NCBI GenBank assembly: GCA_006384855.1
Contig: VCJN01000779.1
Span: 472,043 to 536,042 of the forward strand
Reading direction: 5' to 3'
Length of the DNA stretch: 64,000 nt
Source: Tetraselmis striata
Lineage: Eukaryota > Chlorophyta > Chlorodendrophyceae > Chlorodendrales > Chlorodendraceae
Part shown: positions 42,131 to 52,979 of the stretch, one piece after another
Numbering within the stretch: position 1 is the first letter of the stretch
How the letters are laid out: every line of letters begins with the position of its first letter
Made by a program: the position numbers and the translations under genes
The notes under the pieces: model-generated
Databases searched by the model: none
What the model was told of the DNA's origin: nothing
Seen by the model: the letters and a program-made list of their open reading frames with translations, nothing else

Positions 42131-42239
42131 AGAAGGTGCGAGACAAGATGTTGGCCCCACTCGATGGGCGACACATATCTACGCTGACGATGGCGCCGGC
42201 GTACGGTTTCTACCGCAGCACCTGAGAACCCCACCGAAG

Positions 42240-42510
42240 CCTGAGTGGACGCACTCGAAGGTTCTAGTAACCGATGGAAGACGAGTGCTTCTGACTGTAG
42301 AAGACAGCGGACTGATTTGGTTTCCAGAAGGCAAGCGCGGCGACACGGACGCGACGCCAGAGACAACAGCAGTACGACGATTACTCGAGCAAACTGGGTA
42401 CCGGGTACAGGAGAGCAATCTACGGTACCTCGGCACTCAGCGGACGGGAGACAACCGGTGTCCTGTATACCTGTATCGCGCTCGTCGTAATATTGTACCT
42501 ACGAAGACCC
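42240..42510 (+). CDS. Nudix-like domain in Pol
   Basis: After GPTRWATHIYADDGAGVRFL the frame reads HSKVLVTDGRRVLLTVEDSG, LIWFPEGKRGDTDATPETTA, VRRLLEQTGYRVQESNLRYLG. The [W.FP.GK.....TPE..AVR.LLE.TGY] series is the Nudix box region (42321-42401). Compared with G-x5-E-x7-REUxEExGU, the R, one E and the G are kept, but the other acidic positions are A, R and Q. The fold is therefore likely but pyrophosphatase activity doubtful. No standard chromovirus has this domain at this place. It precedes the protease. Confidence 0.6.
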
Positions 42511-42699
42511 CTTTGAACCGTGCACTATGGACAACCTGGAAGAAATTATTGGAGGCACGAAGTACGGGTTATCTGGAGACGGAGACAGTACGCTACCCAC
42601 TACGGTACGAAAGCTTCGGCGAACAAATTGATGAATATGTCAACCGTAACGTCCGACTACCTGGCGAAGACTCCACATCGCGTTTGTGCAACGTATCTT

Positions 42700-44003
42700 C
42701 ACCGAGTGGTACCCGACTACTGACTATTACTGGCGAATTGCGAGGACGACACTGTAAAATACTGGTGGACTCTGGTGCAACCGAAAATTTTGCGAGTACC
42801 GAATGGGTACAATTGCATCAGTGCCCTACAGTATCCGGAGGAAAACACCGTATAAAACTGGCGAACGCCAGTATGAGTACCAGTACCAAACGGCTGAGGA
42901 GCGAAGTACTTACCGTAGGAGCTTTCGACTATAAATTGGACGCTATAGTTACAGACCTGGAAAAATTCGACATTATTCTCGGACAACCTTGGCTGGAAAC
43001 AGTTAATCCTGACATTGACTGGACTGCTAAAATTATCAAACACCGGAAGACTGGACAACACATTGCTACAGCGGAACAGTATACAGTACCTACGACGGTT
43101 TACCACCTGGACGCGGCTAAGATGGCGAAGGAGCTGAGGAAGAGTCGCGGCGAGGAACTGTTTGCTGTTGCGATACGCGAGGTGTTCGATGCGGTAGCTG
43201 AGCTGCGCACGGACCAGTCGACCGAGTGGACCGAGGAGCTCAAGGAGTCCCTTATGGAGTTTGCAGACATCATCGCGGAGCCTACTGACCTGCCACCGGA
43301 GCGCGAGTTCGACTTTGAGATCAACCTGGAGAGTGATGAACCCCCCAAGGAACGAACGTACCGTATGTCACCAGCGGAGTTGCAGGAGGTACGGTCACAA
43401 CTGGAGGAATTGTTGGCAAAAGGGTGGATTCGTCCGTCCAAGTCAAACTACGGCGCCCCAATTTTATTTGTGCGTAAGAAAGATGGCACTCTGCGTATGT
43501 GTGTGGACTACCGTAAATTGAATGACCTTACGAAGAAATACCGGACCCCGCTTCCTCGTATCGACGAATTATTGGACTCATTGCATGGTGCGACTATTTT
43601 CAGTACTCTGGACCTGTATAAAGGCTACCATCAAGTACGAATTAAACCGGAAGACATCCACAAAACAGCGTTCCGGACACACTATGGACTCTACGAGTAC
43701 TGTGTGTTACCTTTCGGCTTGACAAACGCCCCAGCTGGATTCCAGACTATGATGAACCGTGTTTTGAGCCCATATCTCGGCAAATTCTGCGTGGTATACC
43801 TGGACGACGTGCTGATCTACAGCAAGACAGCTGAAGAGCATCTCGAGCACATCAGATTGGTGCTACGGGAGTTGCAACGACACCACTTGCTTATCAAGCT
43901 GTCGAAGTGTTCGTTCGGCAGTACTAGCGTGGAGTTTTTGGGCCATATCGTCGAAGCAGGACAGATCAAGATGGACCCCCGGAAGGTGGAAGCAGTTCAA
44001 TAG
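42700..44003 (+). CDS. pol: Pol: aspartic protease and reverse transcriptase
   Basis: Protease: CKILVDSGATENFAS with DSG at 42768-42776 and a FDIILGQPWL block. A linker leads into RT: ELLAKGWIRPSKSNYGAPIL, VRKKDGTLRMCVDYRKLN, PRIDELLDSLHGATIFSTLD, the FGLTNAPAGFQTMMN block, and YLDD at 43797-43808. These are canonical Ty3/gypsy motifs. The frame ends at a TAG (44001-44003) between Q and WPVPKTVKDVRGFLGLAGYY. A CAG here would give the common AVQQWP form, so a single C-to-T change is the simplest explanation. Confidence 0.92.
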
Positions 44004-45696
44004 TGGCCCGTGCCGAAGACAGTAAAGGACGTACGAGGTTTTCTCGGCCTTGCTGGCTATTACCGCAAGTTCATCCATAACTTCGCGGCTATTGCAGCGC
44101 CACTACATGACCTGACGAAGAATCAACCGGAGTTTGTGTGGACGCCTCGTGCCGATGCAGCGTTTCGTGCATTAAAGGACGCAATGGTACGAGCACATGT
44201 ACTGAGTATACCGGACACATCTGCGGACGCCCGTTACACATTGTATACAGATGCTTCTGGATTTGCAGTGGGAGCTGTGCTGCTGCAAGATCAAGGCTCA
44301 GGACTTCGACCTGTCGAGTACCATGCACGCAAGATGAACAAACACGAAGTTCACTACCCGGTACATGAGCAAGAGTTGTTAGCGGTTCGTGATGCACTCA
44401 TCAAGTTTCGATGCTACCTTGATGGAGCGGCGGGCTTTACGGTCATCACCGACCATGACACACTACGGCACTTCTTTCGCCAACGCGATTTGTCGACGCG
44501 GCAAGTACGATGGCTGCAAGTGTTTGCGCCTTACCAACGACATATGGACATCGTCTACAAGCGAGGAGCTGCCAATCATGCGGACGCCCTCTCTCGGCGA
44601 CCCGACTTGAAGGATGCGCTACATAAGCTAGATCTGCTGAACAACTGGTCAGAAGACGAGGCTGACTGCGAAATAAATTCAGTTTTATTTGCTATGGAGT
44701 CGCGACTACATGCGGACAACAAGTTTTACGACGAAATCAAGACCGCATATGACTCCGACGAGTACCTGAAATCGCGGAAGGCTTTACCATCCTGGCTAGT
44801 ACGTCACAGTAATGGTCTACTGTACGCCTACGGCTCACAACTTTACGTACCAAATATGGCGGACCTGCGACAACGAGCACTGTACGAACTACATGACGCG
44901 CCTACTGCTGGACACCCAGGAGGACGACGACTACTGGCGCGTACTGTGGAACTGTACTGGTGGCCCCGTATGAAACAGACTGTCACTAACTACGTGCGAC
45001 GCTGCCCTACCTGTCAACGTACTAAGGCGGCCCGGCATAAGCCATACGGCTTACTTCAGCCCCATGACGTAGCGTCACGACCATTTGAGGTAATATCCCT
45101 GGATTTGATTACAGATCTTCCGGAGTGCCAGGGGTATGACTCAGTAGTAATTTTCGTATGTCTACTGTCAAAGCGAGTAATTGTTGAGCCAACTACGAAG
45201 ACACTTACTGCTGAAGGCCTGGCGGAGATTATGCATCGCTCAGTTTTTCGTCATTTCGGCCTGCCGGCTAAACTCATCTCTGACCGAGACCCCAGATTTA
45301 TGTCGGAATTCTGGCAAGATATGTTCAAGACCATGGGTACTAAGCTGAACATCTCTACAGCTTTTCATCCAGCAACCGATGGCCAGACGGAAAGGACTAA
45401 CCAAACTTGGGAGCAAGTGCTACGCTGCTACGTGCACCCCCTGCACGATGATTGGGTCAACCACCTCACCAACGTGGAGTTTGCGATCAACGCTGCTCAG
45501 TCGACTTCGACTACTATGTCCCCTTTCAAGGCGACTTTGGGATTCGAGCCGACTACACCTGCTACCACTCAACTCGCAACCGAGCCAACTCGAGCTCTTC
45601 CGGAACACGTCAAGTATGTACAGGAGCTTCATCGCTTCGCGCATGATTGCGTACTGGAGGCTCAAACTCGTATGCAGACTGCAGCTAATCGTAAAT
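44004..45696 (+). CDS. pol: Pol continued: RNase H and integrase
   Basis: Continues the same frame after the TAG. RT thumb: GFLGLAGYYRKFIHNFAAIA. RNase H: YTLYTDASGFAVGAVL with the catalytic Asp, later ITDHDTLRHF and NHADALSR. Integrase: an HHCC finger (HDAPTAGHPGGRRLL...YVRRCPTCQRTKA), then DDE residues in ISLDLITDLP, KLISDRDPRFMSEFW and FHPATDGQTERTNQ. The frame closes at TAA (45696) while the C-terminal part continues in the next frame, implying a one-base change near 45690. Confidence 0.92.
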
Positions 45697-46215
45697 AAAC
45701 GACTACCCGTACCATTTAAGACCGGCGACAGAGTTAAGCTGAAAGCGTCTCATCTGAAGTTTATTCAGCAACCATGTGCTAAGCTACGCGATCGCTACGT
45801 GGGCCCCTTCGTCATTACAGAGCAGATCTCGCCAGTTGCTTTCCGATTGCAACTACCTGCGGGCGTACGAGTCCACGACGTGGTGCACGCGAGTATGCTG
45901 GAGAAATGGTATGACGACCCTGACCAACCGGAGAAGTCTGAACGAGTACCGATTGTCCATGACGCAAACCGATTCCATGTTCAAGACATACTCGATGTTG
46001 CCTTCGACAACAATGGCACTGGACTACTGTTTCGAGTGCGATGGGCGTTCCCGTATAACGTACCAAGCGAAGACACCTGGGAGCCCCTACGCGGAGTCAA
46101 GCACCTGGACATTTTCCGGTCGTTCTTACTGTCTAAACCATACCGACACTTTACTGAGAGCCCAGACTTCATTCGATTCCGGAATCGCTACCCAAGCCGA
46201 GTACCTTCCGCCTGA
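45690..46215 (+). CDS. pol: integrase C-terminus with chromodomain
   Basis: RLPVPFKTGDRVKLKASHLK, KLRDRYVGPFVITEQISPVA and HDVVHASMLEKWYDD form the GPY/F module that ends gypsy integrases. VQDILDVAFDNNGTGLLFRV, RWAFPYNVPSEDTWEPL, then HLDIFRSFL form a chromodomain, defining a chromovirus that probably targets modified-histone chromatin. The frame is shifted +1 relative to the preceding integrase core and ends at TGA (46213). Confidence 0.85.
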
Positions 46216-46300
46216 ACTTCAAAAAAAAAAAAAATCAAGACCAAGACTGTAGTTTCCTGTAGTTCTGTGACACCTGCACAGCGAGGACGCTTGTGCTCAA

Positions 46301-46311
46301 GGGGGAGAGAG
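46301..46311 (+). promoter_or_regulatory. polypurine tract
   Basis: GGGGGAGAGAG lies directly before the 3' LTR, the expected plus-strand priming site. Confidence 0.8.
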
Positions 46312-46724
46312 TGTTATACTCCATTTCCCTTTAGCCATAATGTTCTGCTATACTAGCAGGTATAACTCCCCGCAAAGGTAGTACGACTACGCATCCGCGG
46401 AGTCGCTGTACATATTAGTATTGCGGGCGTAAATATTAGTAGTATAAGGCTGAAGACTGTTCTGGAATTCTCTAGAGTTCTCTGACTCAAGCCTTAAGTG
46501 GCTAACACAGCACGGGTATCCCATGACACCCGGCTAACATAGCACAGGTATGACTATGACCTCGGCGGGTATAAATACCGCCTCGGACAAGTCTACTAGG
46601 AAGAATTCAGAGACAGAACTATAACCCAGGAACCCCTGTAACCAGAAGAGATTGGCCATACTTTCTAAATCCTTCCGCTGCATCCTAAAGGGCCTAAAGA
46701 ACATGCTTAAGCTAGAGCCTAACA
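46312..46724 (+). repeat. 3' LTR, full length (413 bp)
   Basis: TGTTATACTCC...GAGCCTAACA, flanked on the right by TAAGG (46725-46729). It includes GGTATAAATACC (about 46569-46580), a good TATA box for a U3 promoter, and CTGTAA at about 46637, a TGTAA-type 3'-end signal. It contains repeated ACACAGCACGGGTAT/ACATAGCACAGGTAT words near 46505-46550. Confidence 0.92.
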
Positions 46725-46821
46725 TAAGGACCGGGCGGGGGCATGACACAACAATTGTGAAAGGCAGTATGCGTGTTGATTGCTTGTAGCGGCGGTGGTT
46801 GTGTAAACAAACGCGACTCAC

Positions 46822-47060
46822 CTGCGGCTTCCTAGTGCGGCGTCACCTCGCAGATCTCCTCCTCGCCCTTGAACATCACGTTAGATGAAGGAGGGGACTT
46901 GTCGGCTTGGTAGTCCCCCCCGAGCTCGCTCTGCTAACATGCCTCTGCAAGGTCGAGGGCATGCGCGCGTCGATCCTCGCTTGGCAATGGTCCCTTCTTC
47001 CTACCTTGGGCGTCCTTGCCCTCATCATAGGAGTAGTACCGAGGGAGGTAGTTCTTGACG
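46822..47060 (-). CDS. exon of an unknown host gene, upstream of the gypsy insertion
   Basis: A consensus donor (GCCGCAG|GTGAGT at 46821) closes a frame reading VHHVLSMKQGNVKNYLPRYY, SYDEGKDAQGRKKGPLPSED, RRAHALDLAEAC, SELGGDYQADKSPPSSN and VMFKGEEEICEVTPH. Two TAG codons interrupt it (after AEAC and after VTPH). The composition is protein-like, and the element-containing interval down to 40335 would be its intron. Either the gene has decayed or those TAGs are errors. No family is recognised. Confidence 0.35.
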
Positions 47061-47079
47061 TTCCCCTGCTTCATGGATA

Positions 47080-49240
47080 GCACATGGTGCACCGTCAGCA
47101 CAACCCGCAAGGATAGTCGCAGTGGGGTTGAGAGGAAGGGGGAGGGTGGTGTACTCTCGGATCGCGGCTACGACGGTCTCCTTGGCGTAGCAGTGGGTTT
47201 CGGCTGTGTAGTCGGCACGATAATTGGAAGGTAGCGTAGCATATCCGCTCGATGTACGGGGGCGCGGCGATGGGAAACCTCGGCGTCTTTATCAAAGGGC
47301 AAGGGCTCTTCGTTTGAGTGTCGCGTGGCCGACATTCGTCTAATACAGCCGACGGTACCGCCTTGTCCTGAGCTGCAGAAGCAACAATAAAAACGCAGCA
47401 CGGGGCGGTCAACGCCTGCGAAATTCAAATCATCTACGCAGTCATGTCAGCCACCCGCCTATTCACTTTACCGTTCAGCTGAGGCAACAGCCCCGCCCCC
47501 GCTCGTGGGAATAATGGCATGGACCGTTGACGGAGGCGTTCTTAACGCCAGTAGGGCCCATGCCAGATCCCGCGGGGAGGGGGGGGGGGGGGGCGCCTCG
47601 GGTGATGTGTTCAAGATATGGGCATCCGTCGTGTCGGGTGCGCACGAGGTAAAATACAGCGTGACGAAACCCTCATCGGACACTTGAAAACCTGCATCAA
47701 GCAGGTTCTTCTTCCCGGCTTCGTCGTACTACTTCCGCTCCGTGCAGCTGTTCAGTATGTCCGCGAGACCATAGCCGAAAGCATTCTCGCCCTGGGGTTG
47801 CTATGGGTGAACGCGGGGATGGTTGTTGGTCGCATGGCCGCGGAAAAGTGCCTGCCGCACGTCCTCAACGATGCGGCCCGTGCTGCATAGAGCACCAAGT
47901 GGTATGGTCATGCCTCCAGGTCTCACAGCTTTGCCGTAGGGAGTGTTTGGAACTAGCTTGGGGTGCGTTGCCATGATGGAGGGTGCTTAGGGACAAGCAG
48001 CTGCGGTACTGTCTAGCGGGTGCGAGTGTGCGTCAAGTAGTAGTCGCACCTGCTGCTTTCAAAAACACTAAGTCCGGCGCCGTGCCTGGAAGACTCGCGC
48101 TCCGCTATTATATCGCGCACTCCGGCTTGCTGCGTATCCATAGCGTAATGTCCCATATGGCGACCGTAGTCAGCGTTTAAATGAGGACAAATTTGACACA
48201 GACGTGCTGCATAATCGTAATTCGGCCGTAGCTACCCCTTAAAAAAGGAATGGGTCGCGTAACCTGGCGTAATGAGCTTCCAACTCGACGGCACGCGTTT
48301 GCACAAAGCCCAAGCGGCAATGAGACAAGCGACCGACCTCGTTGGGGTTGCTAACGGCTGGTAGTGCCGCAAGGGGCCGGTTGGCGCACCACAGCAAAAT
48401 TGTCGGCTTTTCCCAGCTACCGAACCCACACCCAAGTACGCAAGTAGCACTCACCCGCCGCCGGCACCCAGCGCTACCCACCATCCACGGTTCCTCGCCT
48501 CGCCCAGTTTGGCCAACCAGGTGCCCGCAGAGTAGGACGGCGTCCCTTCGATGTTCACACGTTGGGTGTTCACACGTTACCTCGACCGGCATTTGATCGC
48601 AAGTGAGTGCATCCGCCATCTCGAGCCGGCCGAGCACCACAGACCTCCGTGTCTCCGGCTTCTCATGCACAGCCTGCATGTGTGTGTATACCAAAACTAA
48701 GCAGGATGGTAACACTATATAGTCAGTTTGGAGTCGGGCGGGGGGGGGGGGGGGGGGGGTGGGGAGGGGGGGGGGGGGGGGGGGGGGGAGGGGTTGCCTC
48801 TATCCAAGAGCTGTGCTTCCGTCCTTGTGTCGTGGTGTACGATACAAAGTAGCCAGAAATGACGCCCCCTCCCCTAGCTTGCACTAGTGATACAAGTTGT
48901 ACCTGCAGGGTAGTACAACAACCTCATTAATCATAATCAGCGATCATAATACATCATTTTCGACCACAGATAAGAGTTGAATCGACTCTTGTCCGTTGAT
49001 TTCACAAACCGCATTTCCTTTGCTAGCGCGGCTGGGGCCGCGGGGCGCCAACTCGGCGCAGCCGGGGCAGCGGGGCGCCAACGCGCAGTAGGGTAGCAAC
49101 GCGCCGCAGGGTACGCAGTAGGCGGTTCACATGGTGGTAGGGAGTTGCGCATATCCCCGGGACATGCTGCGTTAAGATTCTGACCTATGACATACATGCG
49201 TTACGATTCCATCTAAATGGGGGGTGGAGGGCGGCATGGG
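47080..49240. other. no recognisable gene
   Basis: Minus-strand frame 48232-48715 (158 codons) has Cys/His-rich patches (CDQMPVEVTCEHPTCEHRRD; LLCGHLVGQTGRGEEPWMVG) and could be coding, but no family or splice sites were fixed. Plus strand 47618-47890 is open with a helical, hydrophobic composition. The G-run at about 47580-47592 lies within a GC-rich segment. Otherwise nothing was found. Confidence 0.3.
48739..48792. repeat. 53-nt nearly pure G tract
   Basis: G runs of about 20 and 24 nt separated by TGGGGA, plus GGGGTT at the end. It lies 20 bp downstream of ACACTATATAGTCAG, a TATA-like word. This is the longest homopurine tract in the window and a strong quadruplex candidate on the plus strand. 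Confidence 0.8.
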
Positions 49241-49257
49241 CCCCGGGGGGGGGGGGG

Positions 49258-52075
49258 GGGTCACTTGATGTCATGGGGGTTGAACCCCATTTCATATTCG
49301 TGCTTCCAGGCCGGCTCAGCCTCAAGTGTGTTAGTTCCTGGACAATACTTATGCAGCGCCTCTGCGCATGCCGCCAGGTGCCTAGCGGGGCGGCTGAGGT
49401 GCTTGGCTGCACGGCGGCGCCCCTGCAGCCTGGTCCCGCGCCCTCAGACATATCCACCGCATCATCTGCGCCAGCAGCCTCCCCTTTTCCCACGAAACAT
49501 GGCCACCACAGAGGCAGGCTAGGGAAGTTTGGGTCCATGCTTGCACATGGGAACTTGATGCGTGTCTCTAGTAAGAACTGCTGCCCGTATGCCCGCTCCG
49601 TGTCAGTGGTGCCACTGCCTCTGGCCACGCACTTCACGTCATGCATCTGCATATGACATAGGGCATGTATTCATATGACAATAGCCTAGACACAATGCGT
49701 AAAAGGGAAAGGGGCGAGCACACGGTACGCTCCATCCAGAGCTCCGAGTCGCGGGCAGTGCTGCCCATGGCCGCCTCATGGGCTCTGACTCGGCAGACCA
49801 TATTGTGCATGTTCAATTCCATCATCTCATCAGGCAAATACACGCTGCACATTTGCGCATACGTTAGCAAGCAATTGAAGCCCTCCTCCCGCTGCTTCTT
49901 GATGTACTCGTTGACACGCTAGCACTCTTCACTGTAAGCAGGAGCGTCACACTCCTCGCAGCCCCTCAAGCAGTGGATGACCGCCTCTTTCAGCATATGC
50001 CACATGACTGCCAGATGTTTATGCTCTGCGCTGTCAAAACATATCCCTTCAAAAACATGCCAGTCACGCAATCCGCGTACTCAGTAGACAGCACACACCT
50101 ACAGCCGAGTTGGCATGTGTGAGTTCTAGCTATAGCCGCAAGGGGCCCTCACCCAAGGAGCATCACTGCCACAGTCTCCGCGAAGTGCAAGAAGTCCTCG
50201 CGTGTCCATGTGGCACACATCACACCGCTAGTGCCGGTCGACGGCAGCATCGGCCGGACTGGCGTGCCAAAGGCACTGATCAAGGCGACCTGCGCCATCC
50301 GCATGTCTTCTTCATCTTGGGGCGCATATCATGTGAGGGCACACACATGTCAGCAACGCCCCTTGCGGCAAGAACCACGGGCGGGCCGCAACAGCGATGT
50401 AAAAGATCACTAATCTTCAGGGTGCCGACATACTCCCGAGATTCCTTGACTACCCCCAGCAGTAGTGCATGTGCTCTCGGCAGCGGCCAGGATTCAACAT
50501 AGCTTATACACACCAGCCAGCGTACAAATGGAGACATGCATGGGGTGCCGGCTATTGTCTGCGCGAAGCGCCCTGCGCCGGCATCCAATGCCAGATACCG
50601 CATATCTCCACTGGAGAGTTGCAGAGGGGCATCCCCGCAGCAGGCAATGTTGGGTTCATAGTCATCTCGTCGGCATTCTTTCTCTGCGCTGTGTCCATCA
50701 CCACGCACCATGTGCACACCGTCTGTATAGTCGTGAGTCGCAACAAGGGGCGTATGGGCGGCATACTCCGAAGTAGTACTTGCCTGCACCCGAAGCCGCC
50801 AATGTATGATCAGCATCATCCAAAGTAGTAATACGATATCTACATGAAGACACATAACGCATGCACAGTCATACCTTTTTTTTGCCCCTGGCCTCTGTAG
50901 CAGACAGTGCAGCCTTGCCACGATGTATCTCCACCACGCTTCATAGCCTTTAAGCGTCCATGCATGTTTGCAAAAGAAGCCGCCAATGTATATCTGTAGT
51001 CCATCATCCCATATTGTACATGTCTGTGTTATTTGTCGGCAGCAGCCAACCGCAGGCCGGCATGCCCACTTCATGTTGACAGTGGGTGCACACTTGATGA
51101 TGCAAGTCACAGCGCGCTCTGGACTTGTTGCCCTCGATGCCAGTCACCTCATACACATCCTGAACAGTTCGTGCACCCTCCGCGCTATGCGTTCTGGCAA
51201 TTCCCTTGAGTGTCTTCTCCACATATATGTCAATGTGCTACTTTGGTGGAAAGGGCCCTGGGATGATGATCAACACCTTGTTGCGCTTCTTCCCCCGATT
51301 TGACGAGGACATGTCTTGACACATGCAGTAAAAGGTCACACCGCACTATACAGGTCAAAACCACCCAACTATAATTATATATACTCATAAATCTCGCAGC
51401 ACATAACATCACTGGGGTACGACCCTAATGCCAGATATCCAGCAAGAATCTGCTTTGCTGTAGTGCAGCTCCCTCCCATCTCCACACTCATCGTACACCC
51501 CATTGTCTTGGTGAGAAAACTGCCCGTTGGTGGCAGCATCCATGGCCTTGCAGGCTTCAGAGTTCCAAAACCCATTGATTGATTGGTATGTGCATGTGCC
51601 TCTGCGCAGAGCCCATTCCTCATCCCAAAAGAATTGCGTCACCACCTGCACAATGTTTTGTGCAACAACAACAATAACTCAATTAAGCTTTGCGCTGACA
51701 ATGCTGCCGACTGGAGGCAAACGGAAGAGGGGGCGCGTCACCTCACATGCGTTGAAGTGAGTCGTAGAACAACTTGCACGGTCAAGGCTTGGCGGGGCGC
51801 GGGTGGCGCAGTGAATCGGTGTCCAATGGGTCAGATTGCAGCGAGAGCAGAGGTCGTCGTAGCTCTTGTCACAATCCAGGGAGTGGCCGTACCGATGCTC
51901 GTCGCACGGGCAGCAGTGAACGATATACTTATTTATGTCCAAAACGTTCACTTATTTCTGTCCCGTCCTTTAGTAGAATGCGTTTCTTCAGTAACTTCGA
52001 CATCCCCTCGAACGCCGCCGTCTTTATGGTGTGCCTCAGCTTCCACTAGCAGAGATTGAGACCGGCCTCCATCAG
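49258..52075 (-). pseudogene. CACTA/TNP2-type transposase, multi-exon, with in-frame stops
   Basis: Minus-strand blocks in TNP2 order: HTIKTAAFEGMSKLLKKRIL (about 52050); YIVHCCPCDEHRYGHSLDCD with CSRC (about 51920, zinc finger); QFFWDEEWALRRGTC (about 51630); KKRNKVLIIIPGPFPPK (about 51280), the PGP.PK motif of Transposase_21; VYEVTGIEGNKSRARCDLHH (about 51150); RAHALLLGVVKE (about 50480); WTREDFLHFAETVAVMLLG (donor at about 50152); and exon 49732-50060 with a HKHLAVMWHMLKEAVIHCL segment and a final ELWMERTV. TAG codons at 51238-51240 and 49919-49921 interrupt it. No CACTA termini were found. Confidence 0.6.
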
Positions 52076-52138
52076 GATCGCGTCGGCACCGGTGTACGAT
52101 TGACGGCGTCAGTTGCGAAGGGGGTCAAGGAGCATACG

Positions 52139-52420
52139 TTAGCAACGGACTAGTAAGCGCCACACAGAGGGCCGGGAGGGGAGTCGACACAATACATGCT
52201 TTCTCTTCCCGCCGTCGTGCTTCCCTCGAGCGTTGCTGGTCCCGGTATTGAAGTCATACCTCGCGCCAACGTTTACTTCACTGTCGCTGTCGTCGCGGCT
52301 GTCGCCAGGGGGGTTGCCTTCCACAACCCCCGTGACAATGCCCTCGGCGTCGCTGTCGGCGTCGAGAAGTTTGCGTAGCTCGTGCAAGATGCACATGCGC
52401 GCAAGCATCTAAACGAACGC
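52139..52420 (-). CDS. possible exon, unknown
   Basis: Open minus-strand frame with an acidic Ser/Asp-rich segment (LLDADSDAEGIVTGVVEGN; GDSRDDSDSEVNVGARYDFN) and a basic end. It may belong with the exons at 52.5 and 53.3 kb. No motif is recognised. Confidence 0.25.
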
Positions 52421-52476
52421 GCGTGTAACCGTCATCTTCAGCAATTCAGCGTTTGCACGTTGCAAGTGCGATACTC

Positions 52477-52740
52477 TCACCAATACCTAAACTGTGGGGC
52501 AACAACGCGGGCAAGCACCCCCCGAAGGCGCCGTCGGTGGGTGCACAAGGGGCGCACCGCCGGTAGGGCGTCAATGGCGCCTTGAGACAACCTGCGAGTG
52601 ACATCGCTCAGCGGCTCTGTCGCGAGGTGCATGGGTTGTATCTCCGACTCAGTTACCTCTTCCGAGTTGCCGTCGTCGTAAATCACCTTCATCACCAACT
52701 TCCTATCCGCCGGGTATGCATCCTCGTTATCCCATCTCCA
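52477..52740 (-). CDS. possible exon with Tudor/PWWP-like strand motif
   Basis: The first part reads NEDAYPADRKL, then VMKVIYDDGNSEEVTESEIQ and PMHLATEPLSDVTRRLSQ. The V.YDDG.SEEV...EI pattern is that of Tudor-like beta barrels in chromatin and transposon proteins of algae. The rest of the frame is low complexity. It lies behind the CACTA transposase, on the same strand. Function unknown. Confidence 0.35.
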   Translation of the reverse strand, partial: WRWDNEDAYPADRKLVMKVIYDDGNSEEVTESEIQPMHLATEPLSDVTRRLSQGAIDALPAVRPLCTHRRRLRGVLARVVAPQFRYW

Positions 52741-52843
52741 ACTGACGACCTCGATATTGGATGATACACACGGGTGGCTATCACAGGGCGGCGATGAGAC
52801 TATGGCATGTGTAACGGGACGACCGGGAGGGCAACGCGGGTGG

Positions 52844-52861
52844 GGGGGGGGGGGGGGGGGG
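52844..52861. repeat. G17-18 homopolymer
   Basis: Within a GC-rich unique stretch, followed by AGGGGAGAC. On the minus strand no GT donor lies directly beside it, so it is a counter-example to the donor association. Confidence 0.7.
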
Positions 52862-52979
52862 AGGGGAGACTACTTGGCCGAGAAAGCTCCCCCGCGTCCC
52901 GAACGTCTTGGTTATGACAGCGCCCACGTGAAGTTCGGGATTCATCTCCTGCGCTGCCATGCTTGCTGTCATGCCACCA

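Larger units (their letters stand above)
40375..46724 (+). mobile_element. Ty3/gypsy chromovirus, near complete (6.35 kb)
   Basis: Bounded by a perfect TAAGG duplication. Order: shortened 5' LTR, primer-binding site, gag, -1 frameshift site, Dam-like domain, Nudix-like domain, protease, reverse transcriptase, RNase H, zinc-finger/DDE integrase, chromodomain, purine tract, full 3' LTR. Pol defects are a frame change near 42135, a TAG at 44001 and a frame change near 45690. The intact duplication and largely open frames suggest a fairly recent insertion, but this copy cannot express full Pol as written. Confidence 0.92.

Noticed and set aside
42100..42190. A second programmed frameshift in Pol
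   Set aside because: No slippery sequence or stimulator is visible at the +1 change near 42135; a one-base mutation or sequence error is simpler.
43981..44010. UAG reassigned to glutamine
   Set aside because: TAGs fit Gln in several transposon ORFs, but polycystin-type exons checked over thousands of bases use none, and a TGA and frame breaks also occur in the same decayed genes. Mutation is simpler.
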